64,000 bases of DNA from an uncultured Desulfovibrio sp. Its GTDB lineage: Bacteria > Desulfobacterota > Desulfovibrionia > Desulfovibrionales > Desulfovibrionaceae. The stretch lies in NCBI GenBank assembly GCA_910587035.1, contig CAJUMQ010000002.1, positions 168,089 to 232,088 of the forward strand. The letters run 5' to 3'. The notes beneath the pieces were generated by a model that made no database searches, had not been told where the DNA came from, and worked only from the letters and a program-made list of their open reading frames with translations. A program made the translations under genes and the position numbers. Positions 55,712 through 64,000 of the stretch are shown in pieces (the stretch's first letter is position 1; each line of letters opens with the position of its first letter).

Positions 55712-57022
55712 TTATTTATAGCTTGCATACAGGGCGGCTGCGCGGGCGCGGGCTGCCTGCACGCGGGCTGTCAGGCCCAGGCGATAGGCTGCCAGATCCT
55801 CAATGGGCCTTGTGGACACGCCGGATTCCATGGCGGCTTTGGCCACTGCAGGGGTTTCCCACTCAATTATGCGCGGATCAAGCGGCTTTGGTATGATATA
55901 ATCGGGGCCAAAGGTGAAGTTCTTGCCGCCATAGGCCTGGGAGACGCTCTCAGGCACAGGTTGTTTGGCGAGCTCCGCCAGCGATTTGGCAGCCGCAATC
56001 TTCATGGCCTCGTTGATCTCCGTTGCACCGGCGTCAAGCGCGCCGCGGAAAAGATAGGGGAAGCCTGAAACGTTATTAATCTGGTTGGGATAGTCCGTGC
56101 GGCCAGTGCCCATGATGCAGTCCGGAACAGCAGCCTTGGCGTCCTCAAAGGTGATTTCCGGATCCGGATTGGCGCAGGCGAAAATAACGGGATTTTTAGC
56201 CATGCTCTTGACCATATCCCTGGTCACCAGCCCTTTTACGGAGAGTCCAAGGAACATGTCCGCGCCTTTCATGGCCTCGGCAAGGCTGCATTCCTTTTTC
56301 TGTGCATATGCGGCCTTGTACTTGTTGAGATCCTTGCGGCCCTGCCAGATGAGGCCCCTGGAATCGAACATGTAGATATTTGCCGGATCGACGCCCAGGG
56401 CCACATAGAAATTGGCGCAGGCAATGCCGGCCGCGCCTGCGCCAGAGACCACGACCTTGCAGTTCTCCGGCTTGCGGTTGGCTATTTCGCATGCATTCAG
56501 AAAACCGGCGCCTGTAATGACGGCTGTGCCATGCTGGTCATCATGGAACACGGGAATGTTCATTTCCTTTTTGAGAGTATCCTCAATATGGAAGCATTCC
56601 GGAGCCTTGATGTCCTCAAGGTTGATTCCCCCAAAGGTTGGCTCAAGGGTTTTGACAACCTCTATGATCTTGTCAGGATCGGTCTCCGCCAGTTCAATGT
56701 CAAACACATCCACGTCCGCGAACATCTTGAAAAGCACGCCCTTGCCTTCCATGACAGGCTTGCCCGCCTTGGGGCCGATATTGCCAAGGCCAAGCACAGC
56801 AGTGCCATTGGAAATCACGGCAACGAGATTGGCGCGGCCTGTGTATGTCCCAACAAGGGATTCATCGGCATGGATGGCCATGCACGCCTCGGCGACACCG
56901 GGGGAATAGGCCATGGACAGGTCTTTCTGGGTATCGCAAGGTTTTGTTGGCAAAACCTCAACCTTGCCGGGACGGGGAAACTGGTGATAGGCCAGAGCCT
57001 CTTCCTTTGTGTAAAGAGCCAT
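55712..57022 (-). CDS. NADP-type malic enzyme (short form)
   Basis: The 436-residue enzyme decarboxylates malate to pyruvate. The short form without the phosphotransacetylase tail is evident from length. Motifs include LGLGNIGPKAGKPVMEGK, the metal/substrate region FHDDQHGTAVITGAG and a GAGAAGIAC nucleotide site. The start follows GGAAAGGAGAG. It lies behind the exchanger and frd genes, in line with pyruvate supply from malate. Cofactor preference is inferred. Confidence 0.93.
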   Translation of the reverse strand: MALYTKEEALAYHQFPRPGKVEVLPTKPCDTQKDLSMAYSPGVAEACMAIHADESLVGTYTGRANLVAVISNGTAVLGLGNIGPKAGKPVMEGKGVLFKMFADVDVFDIELAETDPDKIIEVVKTLEPTFGGINLEDIKAPECFHIEDTLKKEMNIPVFHDDQHGTAVITGAGFLNACEIANRKPENCKVVVSGAGAAGIACANFYVALGVDPANIYMFDSRGLIWQGRKDLNKYKAAYAQKKECSLAEAMKGADMFLGLSVKGLVTRDMVKSMAKNPVIFACANPDPEITFEDAKAAVPDCIMGTGRTDYPNQINNVSGFPYLFRGALDAGATEINEAMKIAAAKSLAELAKQPVPESVSQAYGGKNFTFGPDYIIPKPLDPRIIEWETPAVAKAAMESGVSTRPIEDLAAYRLGLTARVQAARARAAALYASYK

Positions 57023-57067
57023 TTTTCTCTCCTTTCCTCTTGATGTTTGTTAGCGCGGATTTTACAG

Positions 57068-58492
57068 CTATACCGCCATCAGGCCAAGCACCAAAAGCTG
57101 GCCCATGAGAATGCGCAAAATCATGGTCAATGGATAAACAGTGGAATATGCCGATGCCGGCACCTCACCGCCATAATACTGCATGGCAAAGGCCAGGGCT
57201 GGCGGATCCGTCATGCTGCCGGCGAGCATGCCGCATATGGATGGGAAATTGATCTTCCAGCAGGCTCGGCAAATGAGCGCAGCCAGAAAAAGCGGCACAA
57301 AAGTGATGATGGCGCCCATGCCCATCCAGGCCAGGCCGGAGCCATGCACAACAGTCTCAACAAATCCGGTGCCAGCATGGAGGCCGACACATGCGAGAAA
57401 GAGCAGAATGCCAATCTCACGCATCAACTGGTTCGCTCCAGATGTCATATACCAGGTCAGGCCGCAGAAACGCTGCACCCTGCTCAAAAAGATGGCTGTG
57501 AGCAAGGTTCCGCCAGCCACACCAAGCTTGAGGCCTGTGGGCAGTCCCGGCACCATCACGGGGATGCTGCCTATGACCACGCCAACAAGTATCCCCGTGA
57601 AGATGGAGAGCATTTGCGGGTGATCCAGAGCCTTTTTGCTGTTGCCAAGCATGTTGGCGAAATTTTTGCCTGCCTCATCATTGGCGCCAGTGATGGAAAT
57701 GATGTCATCCAGCCGCAGCCGCCACAGCCCGTTAAATGCAAACTCCTCGCCTGAGCGCTTGACAGCGGCAACCTTGACATCAGCGGGCAGGATATCTGCC
57801 AGATTTTTGCCCACCATGGCCATATTGGAAACCAGGATGTCCGTGCCACCGCTGCTGGCGAGATGATGGCGGGGATGCTGGGCTGCCAGTTCAGCCAGCT
57901 CCTTTTCCACATTGATGTGAAACATGCCCTTCAGCAGCATCATTGTAAGAATTATGCCAAAAATGCCAAATGGATAGGCCACCGCATATGCCATGCCAAT
58001 GACCTTGAGGCCTTCTGTGACAGCCTCCGGCGAGCCTGCCACCTGGCTCCATGCCTCATTGGCGGAGCCAAGGGATGGCGTATTTGTCACCGCGCCACTG
58101 AACAGACCGGCCGTCTGGGGAATGGACAAATTAAAGGCAAAGCAGCACGCAACTGCCAGGGCCGCGCCGCACAGCACAATAAATATGGCCATGAAATTCA
58201 GCTTCAGACCCTGGTCGCGCAGGGATTCCAGAAATGTCGGCCCCACCTGCATGCCTATGGCAAACACAAAGAGAATAAGGCCAAACTCCCTTGTGAACAC
58301 CAGAACCTTTGGATCCAGGGAAAATCCGAAATGTCCAAGGATGATGCCGCTGAACAGGATGCCGCCAATACCAAAGCTGACGCTGAATATCTTGATGCGT
58401 CCAAGCAGTATGCCAAATGCTATGGTTATGGACAGAACCAGGGCGGCCTGCACCGCGCCATGGGTAAAAAACAGCTTGTCCACAAGTTCCAT
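57068..58492 (-). CDS. AAE-family (AspT/YidE-like) transporter, possible C4-dicarboxylate exchanger
   Basis: The 474-residue membrane protein has two halves of about five helices, each with the AspT/YidE duplication pattern, separated by a soluble TrkA-C-like segment (about residues 215-275). Related AAE proteins include the Corynebacterium succinate exporter SucE. Its position between frdB and malic enzyme suggests transport of succinate, fumarate or malate. No substrate motif is known to me. The start has GGAGA; a 15-bp inverted repeat lies upstream. Confidence 0.82.
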   Translation of the reverse strand: MELVDKLFFTHGAVQAALVLSITIAFGILLGRIKIFSVSFGIGGILFSGIILGHFGFSLDPKVLVFTREFGLILFVFAIGMQVGPTFLESLRDQGLKLNFMAIFIVLCGAALAVACCFAFNLSIPQTAGLFSGAVTNTPSLGSANEAWSQVAGSPEAVTEGLKVIGMAYAVAYPFGIFGIILTMMLLKGMFHINVEKELAELAAQHPRHHLASSGGTDILVSNMAMVGKNLADILPADVKVAAVKRSGEEFAFNGLWRLRLDDIISITGANDEAGKNFANMLGNSKKALDHPQMLSIFTGILVGVVIGSIPVMVPGLPTGLKLGVAGGTLLTAIFLSRVQRFCGLTWYMTSGANQLMREIGILLFLACVGLHAGTGFVETVVHGSGLAWMGMGAIITFVPLFLAALICRACWKINFPSICGMLAGSMTDPPALAFAMQYYGGEVPASAYSTVYPLTMILRILMGQLLVLGLMAV

Positions 58493-58521
58493 TGCCTGTC
58501 TCCACCAGAAGTTATGTTTGC

Positions 58522-58551
58522 GCGCGGCAGTCTGGCGCCAGACTGCCGCGC
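58522..58551 (-). repeat. 15-bp perfect inverted repeat between frdB and exchanger
   Basis: GCGCGGCAGTCTGGC is followed directly by its complement. No T-tract follows on the minus strand. It may attenuate or process the long fum-frd message before the transporter. Confidence 0.6.
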
Positions 58552-58558
58552 ATTTTGA

Positions 58559-59338
58559 CTATGCCTTTATGCTTTTGCAGCCCATGAGTTTTTTACGCAC
58601 AAATTCGGGAATGATGGCCTTGACAGATTCCAGAGTCACCATTCTCCTCATGATGCCAAGCTGGTCATGCAGGGGTATCTGCTTGGGGCAGACATTGTCG
58701 CATGCCAAAAGGCCCATGCACCCGAAAACTCCCTGGTCATTGCCCACAAGATCGTAAAAGTCCGCGGCATCCCGTTTGTCGCGGGGGTCAATGTAGAACC
58801 GGGCCAGCCTGTTGATGGCCGTGGCGCCGATGAAATCCTCTTTCATTCTGGCCGTGCCACAGGCAGCGACGCAGCAGCCGCACTCCACACAGCGATCCAG
58901 CTCAAATATTTTCAGGGAGAGCTCATTATCCATCCGCTCTTCCTGGGCTTTGGGATCAAATTGGACATTGGTATGAATCCAGGATTCAATTTTTTTGCCC
59001 ACATCGCGGAACCACACGCCGGTATCGACGGAGAGATCCCCAAGCAATTTGAATACAGGCAGAGGATACAGCGTGATCCTGTCGGGCAGATCAGCGGTCT
59101 GTGTGTGGCAGGCAAGACCTGGCTTGCCATTTATCACCATGCCGCAGGAGCCGCAGATGCCGGCCCTGCAGCAGAAATCAAACTGCAATGTCGGGTCCTG
59201 CTCCTCCCTGATCCTGTTCAGGGCGATAAACAGGGTCATGCTGGGCTGCTCCTCCAGCGTATATGTCTGCAAATGCGGTTTTGAAGCCGGATCGGCCGGA
59301 TTGTAGCGGAATATCTCGAAAGTGAGCATGCGTCCCAT
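58559..59338 (-). CDS. frdB: Fumarate reductase/succinate dehydrogenase iron-sulfur subunit
   Basis: The 259-residue subunit carries three clusters: a [2Fe-2S] set (FCCRAGICGSCG...C), a [4Fe-4S] set (CVECGCCVAAC) and a [3Fe-4S] region (CMGLLACDNVCP). It passes electrons between FrdA and the haem subunit. It begins 3 bases after frdA. The length and cysteine layout resemble the Wolinella type. Physiological direction cannot be inferred. Confidence 0.95.
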   Translation of the reverse strand: MGRMLTFEIFRYNPADPASKPHLQTYTLEEQPSMTLFIALNRIREEQDPTLQFDFCCRAGICGSCGMVINGKPGLACHTQTADLPDRITLYPLPVFKLLGDLSVDTGVWFRDVGKKIESWIHTNVQFDPKAQEERMDNELSLKIFELDRCVECGCCVAACGTARMKEDFIGATAINRLARFYIDPRDKRDAADFYDLVGNDQGVFGCMGLLACDNVCPKQIPLHDQLGIMRRMVTLESVKAIIPEFVRKKLMGCKSIKA

Positions 59339-59341
59339 ATG

Positions 59342-61213
59342 TCAGGCCTCCTGGGCTTCCGGTTGGTCAAAGGGCACAAGTTTGTCCGCGGGGATTTCCG
59401 GCCCCGGGATCAGTTTGCCGCCGCCATAGCCGCGATCTCCTGGTGGGAGGATGAAGAATGGCGTGGCGTCCTCGTAATTCAGTGTGGGGAGGCTGTCCCC
59501 TGGCTTCCAGGTTGCAAGGGTGCGTTTCAGCCAGTCGCGGTCATTGCGTTCAGGATAATCCTCGCGCGCATGGGCGCCGCGGCTTTCGGTGCGCTGCAGG
59601 GCGCCATAGGCCACGCACAGGGCCAGGCGAACCATGCCAGGCACACGCAGGGCCAGCCCAAGCTCGGCATCCTCGCCCTTGAGGTTTTTGCCGGCAAGGC
59701 GCATGTTTTTTGTCCTTTCAAGAATATCCTGCAGTTTGTCCACGCCGGACTGCAGATCCTTGCCATTGCGGAAAATTCCCACATCTTCCATCATTACATC
59801 CTGCATGGCATTGCGCAGGGTGTAGCAATCCTCGCCTGTGCCGCGCCGCAGATTGTCAATGCGCTCCTGCACGCCGGCTGCCGCCTGATTCATGGAGTCG
59901 GTTTTGAAGGTCATGGAATCACCCTCCAGAAATTCCACGACCTTCTTCCCCACGATCCTGCCGGCAACCACTGTTTCCGCCAGGGAATTGCCGCCAAGGC
60001 GATTGAATCCGTGCATATCCCAGCAGGCAGCCTCGCCGGCCGCGAACAGCCCCTTTAGGCCATAGGCATGTCCATCCTTGTTCACGCGCACTCCTCCCAT
60101 GCTGTAATGCTGGGTGGGACGCACAGGTATAAGCTGATTTATGGGATTCACGCCGAGGAAATGGCGGCAGATATCGTAAACCTCGCGCAGGTTTGTTGTA
60201 ATATGTTTCTCGCCAAGATGGCGGATGTCCAGCCAGAGATGATCGCCATAGGGGCTTTTGACGCCAAGGCCCTTGCGCATATGCTCCGTCATGCGGCGCG
60301 AGACCACATCGCGGCTGGCAAGCTCCGCCTTTTCCGGCTCATAGTCCGGCATGAAGCGATATTCATTGACATCGAGCAGTGTGCCACCATCGCCGCGGCA
60401 GCCTTCCGTGACCAGAATATCCGTGGGAACGGTGCCAGTGGGATGGAACTGCACGGCCTCCATGTTGCCAAGAGGCACAATGCCTGTGTCAAGGGCTGTT
60501 ATCTGGCCGCCGCCATCGCAAATTACGGCATTGGTTGTGGCGCGATATATACGGCCAAATCCGCCTGTGGCGATCAGCGTGGCTCTGGCAACATAGGCCT
60601 CAAGCTCGCCTGTGCGCAAATTTCTGGCAATGACGCCCATGCACCTCTCGCCATCGTGAATAAGCGCCTCGGCCTGCATCCTGTCATGCACCTCAACCCC
60701 GAGCTGCAGCATCCGGTTATCAAGGGTGAACAGCACGGCATGGCCTGTGCCATCAGATGTATAGCAGGTGCGCCATTTGGCGGTGCCACCAAAGGCTCTG
60801 GAGGTTATGAGCCCCTCCTTCTCCTTTTTTTCCACTGCCTGGAAAGGCTTGCCGCCTTTGAAATAGGTATGCTCACCGGGGACGACCCTGTTCCAGGGCA
60901 CGCCCATCCAGGCCATTTCCCGCATGGCAATGGGAGCGGTCTCGGCAAACATTCTTGCCACTTCCTGATCACAGCCCCAGTCGGAACCCTTTACCGTATC
61001 ATTAAAATGGATGTGGGGAGAATCACCCTCACCCATGACGGAATTGCCAAGAGCGGCCTGCATGCCACCCTGGGCGGCGGAGCTGTGGGAGCGCCTCGGC
61101 GGCACAACACTAAGGCAGATGACCTTGTAACCGGCCTGAGCCGCTTCCACTGCCACACGCTCTCCAGCCAGACCTGCGCCCATGCACAGCACATCACTGT
61201 AATGAACCTGCAT
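59342..61213 (-). CDS. frdA: Fumarate reductase/succinate dehydrogenase flavoprotein subunit
   Basis: The 623-residue subunit interconverts fumarate and succinate. The covalent FAD histidine lies in SHSSAAQGGMQAAL. The active-site region (NRLGGNSLAETVV near the end of the FAD domain) and C-terminal helical domain are present. The start follows AGGAGGGG. It lies in an operon with frdC and frdB. Confidence 0.96.
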   Translation of the reverse strand: MQVHYSDVLCMGAGLAGERVAVEAAQAGYKVICLSVVPPRRSHSSAAQGGMQAALGNSVMGEGDSPHIHFNDTVKGSDWGCDQEVARMFAETAPIAMREMAWMGVPWNRVVPGEHTYFKGGKPFQAVEKKEKEGLITSRAFGGTAKWRTCYTSDGTGHAVLFTLDNRMLQLGVEVHDRMQAEALIHDGERCMGVIARNLRTGELEAYVARATLIATGGFGRIYRATTNAVICDGGGQITALDTGIVPLGNMEAVQFHPTGTVPTDILVTEGCRGDGGTLLDVNEYRFMPDYEPEKAELASRDVVSRRMTEHMRKGLGVKSPYGDHLWLDIRHLGEKHITTNLREVYDICRHFLGVNPINQLIPVRPTQHYSMGGVRVNKDGHAYGLKGLFAAGEAACWDMHGFNRLGGNSLAETVVAGRIVGKKVVEFLEGDSMTFKTDSMNQAAAGVQERIDNLRRGTGEDCYTLRNAMQDVMMEDVGIFRNGKDLQSGVDKLQDILERTKNMRLAGKNLKGEDAELGLALRVPGMVRLALCVAYGALQRTESRGAHAREDYPERNDRDWLKRTLATWKPGDSLPTLNYEDATPFFILPPGDRGYGGGKLIPGPEIPADKLVPFDQPEAQEA

Positions 61214-61225
61214 TATGCACCCCTC

Positions 61226-61855
61226 CTAGTAGCCAATAAGCCAGACGCGTGTCAGGGCGCAAATGCCCAGCGCCAGATAACATGCCATCGCGGCCCAGAT
61301 TACTTTTCGCCAGAATATGCGGCGCGCCTTGTCTATTATGCCAAACTTCACGCCTATTCTGTAAATGCCAATGCCGGTATGCAGAATGGTGCAGGGCAAA
61401 AACAGCACATAAAAAAGCCACCAGCCCATATGCAGGCGCTTGCTGCTCTCGACAACTGTGATTGGCAGATCGGCCATGACAGTAAAGACATGGAAGAAGG
61501 CGCCCACAAGAATGACCACAGCCGTAAAGACCTGCACCAGCCAGAGCCATGTGTCCAGATCTTTCAAGGCCCTGCTGTGATCCCAGAAGATCTCCAGCTC
61601 TCCCGCGCGAAAAGGCATTTTGCGGGCCGCGATCCAGAAGTGGAACACTATGAGAAGAATAATTATTGGCGCCGCGATCTGCGCCACATAGGTTTCTTCC
61701 ATCAGCCAGCCGATGGTGTTTGTAATTTCCGGGCTGATGACAACGCTGCCCTCAAGCACCAGATGAACGCACACAAAAAGGGCCAGTATCGCGCCGGACA
61801 AAGCCTGCCAGAAATCCAGGCGGGAGCGCAAATCCCGGGGTGAACTCGTTATCAT
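61226..61855 (-). CDS. frdC: Fumarate reductase dihaem cytochrome b subunit
   Basis: The 209-residue membrane subunit has five helices and four histidines in the usual ligand positions (CVHLVLEG, VFHFWIA, FFHVFTV, ILHTGIG), the dihaem FrdC of Wolinella type. It exchanges electrons with menaquinone. The ATG at 61855 is five bases from AGGAG; the in-frame GTG at 61861 is too close. Members can work in either direction. Confidence 0.92.
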   Translation of the reverse strand: MITSSPRDLRSRLDFWQALSGAILALFVCVHLVLEGSVVISPEITNTIGWLMEETYVAQIAAPIIILLIVFHFWIAARKMPFRAGELEIFWDHSRALKDLDTWLWLVQVFTAVVILVGAFFHVFTVMADLPITVVESSKRLHMGWWLFYVLFLPCTILHTGIGIYRIGVKFGIIDKARRIFWRKVIWAAMACYLALGICALTRVWLIGY

Positions 61856-61864
61856 GGCCACTCC

Positions 61865-62422
61865 TTATATTTTGCGATAGGGTTTTTGCCCGGCTTCATA
61901 ATAATTGCAGCCCAGGCTGTCTATGACCACGATTGCCGGGAAATCCTCAACCTCCATCAGCGCGAGGGCCTCGGGGCCAAGCTCCGGCCATGCAAGCACC
62001 GTGTAGCTCTTGATGCTTCTGGCAATGAGGGCGCCAGCGCCGCCCACCGCAGCGAGATAGGGCACGCCATGTTCCTTCATGGCCTCCACCACCTCCGGCT
62101 TGCGGTAGCCCTTGCCGATCATGCCCTTCAGACCTTCCCTGATAAGACGGGGGGTGTAGGCATCCATGCGGCCCGCGGTGGTTGGGCCCGCGGAGCCAAT
62201 GGCATGGCCAGGTTTTGCTGGTGTGGGTCCAACATAATAAACAACCTGGCCCGTTAAATCCACAGGCAATTTTTCTCCCTTGTCTAGACATTCCACCAGT
62301 CTTTTATGAGCGGCGTCACGCGCGGCCAGAATCGTGCCGGACACAAGCACACTGTCTCCCGCGCGCAGGCTTCTTGCCGTTTCATCATCAAATGGCGCTC
62401 TGATACGTTTTGGCTCAGCCAT
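61865..62422 (-). CDS. Class I fumarase, beta subunit
   Basis: The 185-residue subunit matches the C-terminal part of iron-sulfur fumarases: VYYVGPTPAKPG, GSAGPTTAGRMD and a VVIDSLGCNYYE-type end. It hydrates fumarate to malate with the alpha subunit. The start has GGAGGA. It lies 3 bases upstream of frdC, so these are transcribed together. Confidence 0.95.
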   Translation of the reverse strand: MAEPKRIRAPFDDETARSLRAGDSVLVSGTILAARDAAHKRLVECLDKGEKLPVDLTGQVVYYVGPTPAKPGHAIGSAGPTTAGRMDAYTPRLIREGLKGMIGKGYRKPEVVEAMKEHGVPYLAAVGGAGALIARSIKSYTVLAWPELGPEALALMEVEDFPAIVVIDSLGCNYYEAGQKPYRKI

Positions 62423-62443
62423 AGAAAAATCCTCCAGACAACC

Positions 62444-63289
62444 TTAAATCACAGCTTCGGCATGGCGCGCGGCATGACAGTTTATATTAACCGCGCATGG
62501 CAGCGACGCGATATGTGTTGGCGCCCATTCCACATTGACGGCAACGGCAGTGGTCTCGCCACCCAGGCCCTGGGGGCCGATGCCGCTTTTATTTACCATT
62601 TCCAGCAATTCATCCTCAAAAGCCGCGTAGCGGGGATCCTCATTGTGGGTGCCCACATCCCTGGCGGCGGCTCTTTTTGCGCAAAGACAGGCCAGTTCCA
62701 TATTGCCGCCAATGCCCACACCAACGACCATTGGCGGGCAGGAGTTGGGGCCGGCCGTTTCCACGGCGTCCAGCACCACCTTGCGCACGCCTTCAATGCC
62801 ATCCGCCGGCACAAGCATCTTGAGCACGCTCTTGTTTTCGGAGCCTGCCCCCTTGGGCGCCAGGCGGATGCGGATTTTATCGCCAGGCACAATCCGGACA
62901 TGGATGACAGCCGGGGTGTTGTCGCCTGTGTTTTTGCGCTCAAAAAGAGGCTCGGCAACGGAAGATTTGCGCAGATAGCCATCCACATAGCCCCTGCGCA
63001 CGCCCTCATTTATGGCATCCTCAAAATTGCCTCCGACAATGTGCACATCCTGGCCAATATCAGCAAAGACCACAGCGAGGCCAGTGTCCTGGCAAATTGG
63101 CACTTCCTCATCAGCGGCAATCTGCGCATTGCGCACCAACTGGTCAAGCACGTCCCCCCCTGTGGCGGACGGCTCGGTCTCCCTTGCTTTTTCCAGGGCT
63201 TCCGCCATTTCCTCCGGCAACCTGCAGCAGGCCTTAATGGCCAGGGCGGCAACCGCGTCGGTTATGGCTTTAGCGGGAACTTCCTTCAT
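62444..63289 (-). CDS. Class I fumarase, alpha subunit
   Basis: The 281-residue subunit carries the iron-sulfur cluster cysteines (CQDTGLA, CPPMVVGVGIGG, LACLCAK). The start at 63289 (MKEVPAKAITDA) has a perfect GGGAGGAG Shine-Dalgarno; the longer frame to 63331 does not. It is the first gene of the fumarase-frd operon on this strand. The A/T-rich upstream region 63290-63520 includes the divergent promoter. Confidence 0.95.
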   Translation of the reverse strand: MKEVPAKAITDAVAALAIKACCRLPEEMAEALEKARETEPSATGGDVLDQLVRNAQIAADEEVPICQDTGLAVVFADIGQDVHIVGGNFEDAINEGVRRGYVDGYLRKSSVAEPLFERKNTGDNTPAVIHVRIVPGDKIRIRLAPKGAGSENKSVLKMLVPADGIEGVRKVVLDAVETAGPNSCPPMVVGVGIGGNMELACLCAKRAAARDVGTHNEDPRYAAFEDELLEMVNKSGIGPQGLGGETTAVAVNVEWAPTHIASLPCAVNINCHAARHAEAVI

Positions 63290-63466
63290 CTTCTCCTCCC
63301 TTTGCCGCATTGTGGCGGCAAATCGATCCAAAAATTGTGTGTGCGCTCAAACAACTTTTTCTCCGCCAAACAAGTGTTTTCAAAAGCAGTCATGATGTAC
63401 GTGTGCGAAAACACTAATGCGCTTTTTTTCACAAGGCAAGAAAAAAATACAGATAAAAAAATTTTT

Positions 63467-63495
63467 TTGCCAATCTTCGTGAATGGCATTAATAT
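63467..63495 (+). promoter_or_regulatory. Promoter of LpdD-like gene
   Basis: TTGCCA (63467-63472), a 17-base spacer and TAATAT (63490-63495) lie about 25-60 bases upstream of the LpdD-like start codons. Confidence 0.6.
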
Positions 63496-63555
63496 AGAGC
63501 AATAAAGTGGGCAATATCAATGTGTTATCATCAACAAATCTATAATTCGCAAACA

Positions 63556-63915
63556 ATGGCTGAAAAAAATGTTGATAAAAATTTCATAACCTTCAGCCGC
63601 CAGTGTGGACGCATCCAGATCCGGGCAGCCATCTTCCGCCAGGGCCCGGATCTGCAGGTGCAGCTCACCGGCGGGGCGGCTCACATTGGCGCAGTGGCAT
63701 ATGCCTGCCCCAATGCCCCCCCTTGCGCCATGGGCGCTCCCGGCCACAGGGAGTGCGAGGTGGCCGAAAAAATGGCCCGGACACTATGCGAGGCCCTGCG
63801 CTGCAATGTGGCGGTCAGCGCTGGAATTCATTATGATGATATCAACAGGGCTGAAGTCGCGGCTGCCATGCGCCTTTGTGACGAACTGACCCTGGATATC
63901 ATCGCCTGTTTATAG
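63556..63915 (+). CDS. LpdD-like (prenyl-flavin chaperone family) protein
   Basis: The protein of about 119 residues has a GGAAHIGAVAYACP segment and an SAGIHYDDINRAEVA segment, which resemble the LpdD family of small proteins linked to gallate-type UbiD decarboxylases. No UbiD or UbiX gene is in view. Two in-frame starts are possible: 63520 (TGGG upstream) and 63556, here preferred because of the promoter distance, without strong evidence. Function as a flavin-handling chaperone is inferred from the family. Confidence 0.6.
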   Translation: MAEKNVDKNFITFSRQCGRIQIRAAIFRQGPDLQVQLTGGAAHIGAVAYACPNAPPCAMGAPGHRECEVAEKMARTLCEALRCNVAVSAGIHYDDINRAEVAAAMRLCDELTLDIIACL

Positions 63916-63948
63916 CATATGCCAATAATGGACATATGTGCCCGGACT

Positions 63949-64000
63949 CTAGTGAGATGTCATGTTTTTACTGTCGTAAAAACATGAAGATCGCAAAGCA
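63949..64000 (-). mobile_element. C-terminal codons of an IS-like gene (continues beyond window)
   Basis: The minus-strand frame ends ...ALRSSCFYDSKNMTSH with TAG at 63951-63949. It matches the remnant next to rpsU (ALLSSSFYDRKNLAST) at both DNA and protein level. The DNA also forms CATGTTTTTAC-TGTC-GTAAAAACATG (63961-63986), a perfect stem that could be an element end or terminator. The rest of the gene lies outside the window. Confidence 0.5.

Noticed and set aside
60068..61843. A 591-codon plus-strand open frame opposite frdA and frdC
   Set aside because: The opposite strand encodes clear FrdA and FrdC; this frame has no domain, no suitable start context and low-complexity composition.
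62306..63505. A 399-codon plus-strand frame opposite fumarase genes
   Set aside because: It is antisense to intact fumarase alpha and beta, which have strong Shine-Dalgarno sites and cluster cysteines.
1..64000. Search by eye for CRISPR arrays, tRNA and rRNA genes
   Set aside because: No regularly spaced direct repeats and no tRNA-like cloverleaf or rRNA core sequences were seen in the intergenic regions; a covariance scan would be needed to be sure.

Overview
The window looks like a chromosomal segment of an anaerobic sulfate-reducer-type deltaproteobacterium, most likely a Desulfovibrionaceae member (inferred from NrfHA, a Wolinella-type fumarate reductase with a class I fumarase, the character of the chemoreceptor and the gene neighbourhoods; no rRNA is present to confirm). 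Coding density is high, most genes have Shine-Dalgarno sites, and no tRNA, rRNA or CRISPR array was found.

Layout. 1-4.4 kb: the C-terminal end of a giant repeat/RTX type I-secreted adhesin, a glycosyltransferase, and a translationally coupled gene whose product closely resembles the AcrVA2 anti-CRISPR family. 4.6-9.1 kb: a TetR regulator, an AdiC-like antiporter and the nitrite-ammonifying NrfHA complex. 9.2-19.5 kb: an acetyltransferase, DarP, then on the minus strand cinA, a thioester alpha-2-macroglobulin and its partner PBP1C. 19.6-28 kb: an HU-type protein and an extended macromolecular-synthesis cluster (rpsU, yqeY, mutS2, dnaG, rpoD, a thermonuclease), interrupted right after rpsU by the remains of an IS-like element. 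28-38.4 kb: a hypothetical gene, a chemoreceptor, trxA-trxB-bamD, engB, efp, ftsK, lolA and an EamA transporter. 38.5-45.4 kb: a complete trp operon (trpE, fused trpGD, trpC, trpF, trpB, trpA) behind a tandem-Trp leader peptide and attenuator, followed by a small lipoprotein gene. 45.5-55.6 kb: a Lap-type surface adhesin module, with PilZ protein, HlyD, ABC exporter and TolC on the minus strand, and divergently a LapG-type protease and a membrane receptor with a catalytically dead HD-GYP domain. 55.7-63.3 kb: a minus-strand C4-dicarboxylate module (fumarase alpha/beta, FrdCAB, an AAE-family exchanger, malic enzyme). 63.5-64 kb: an LpdD-like protein, then the C-terminal codons of a second IS-like gene running off the end.

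How they fit together. The adhesin end, exporter, LapG protease and the two potential c-di-GMP binding proteins (PilZ and degenerate HD-GYP) can be read as one biofilm switch: a secreted adhesin is held on the surface until LapG is released to cut it, and LapG is probably controlled by the HD-GYP-like receptor instead of a GGDEF/EAL LapD. The fum-frd-exchanger-malic enzyme block would handle malate, fumarate and succinate interconversion. The most unexpected gene is the AcrVA2-like one beside the adhesin. The IS-like fragments at 20.3 kb and at the right edge encode matching C-termini.
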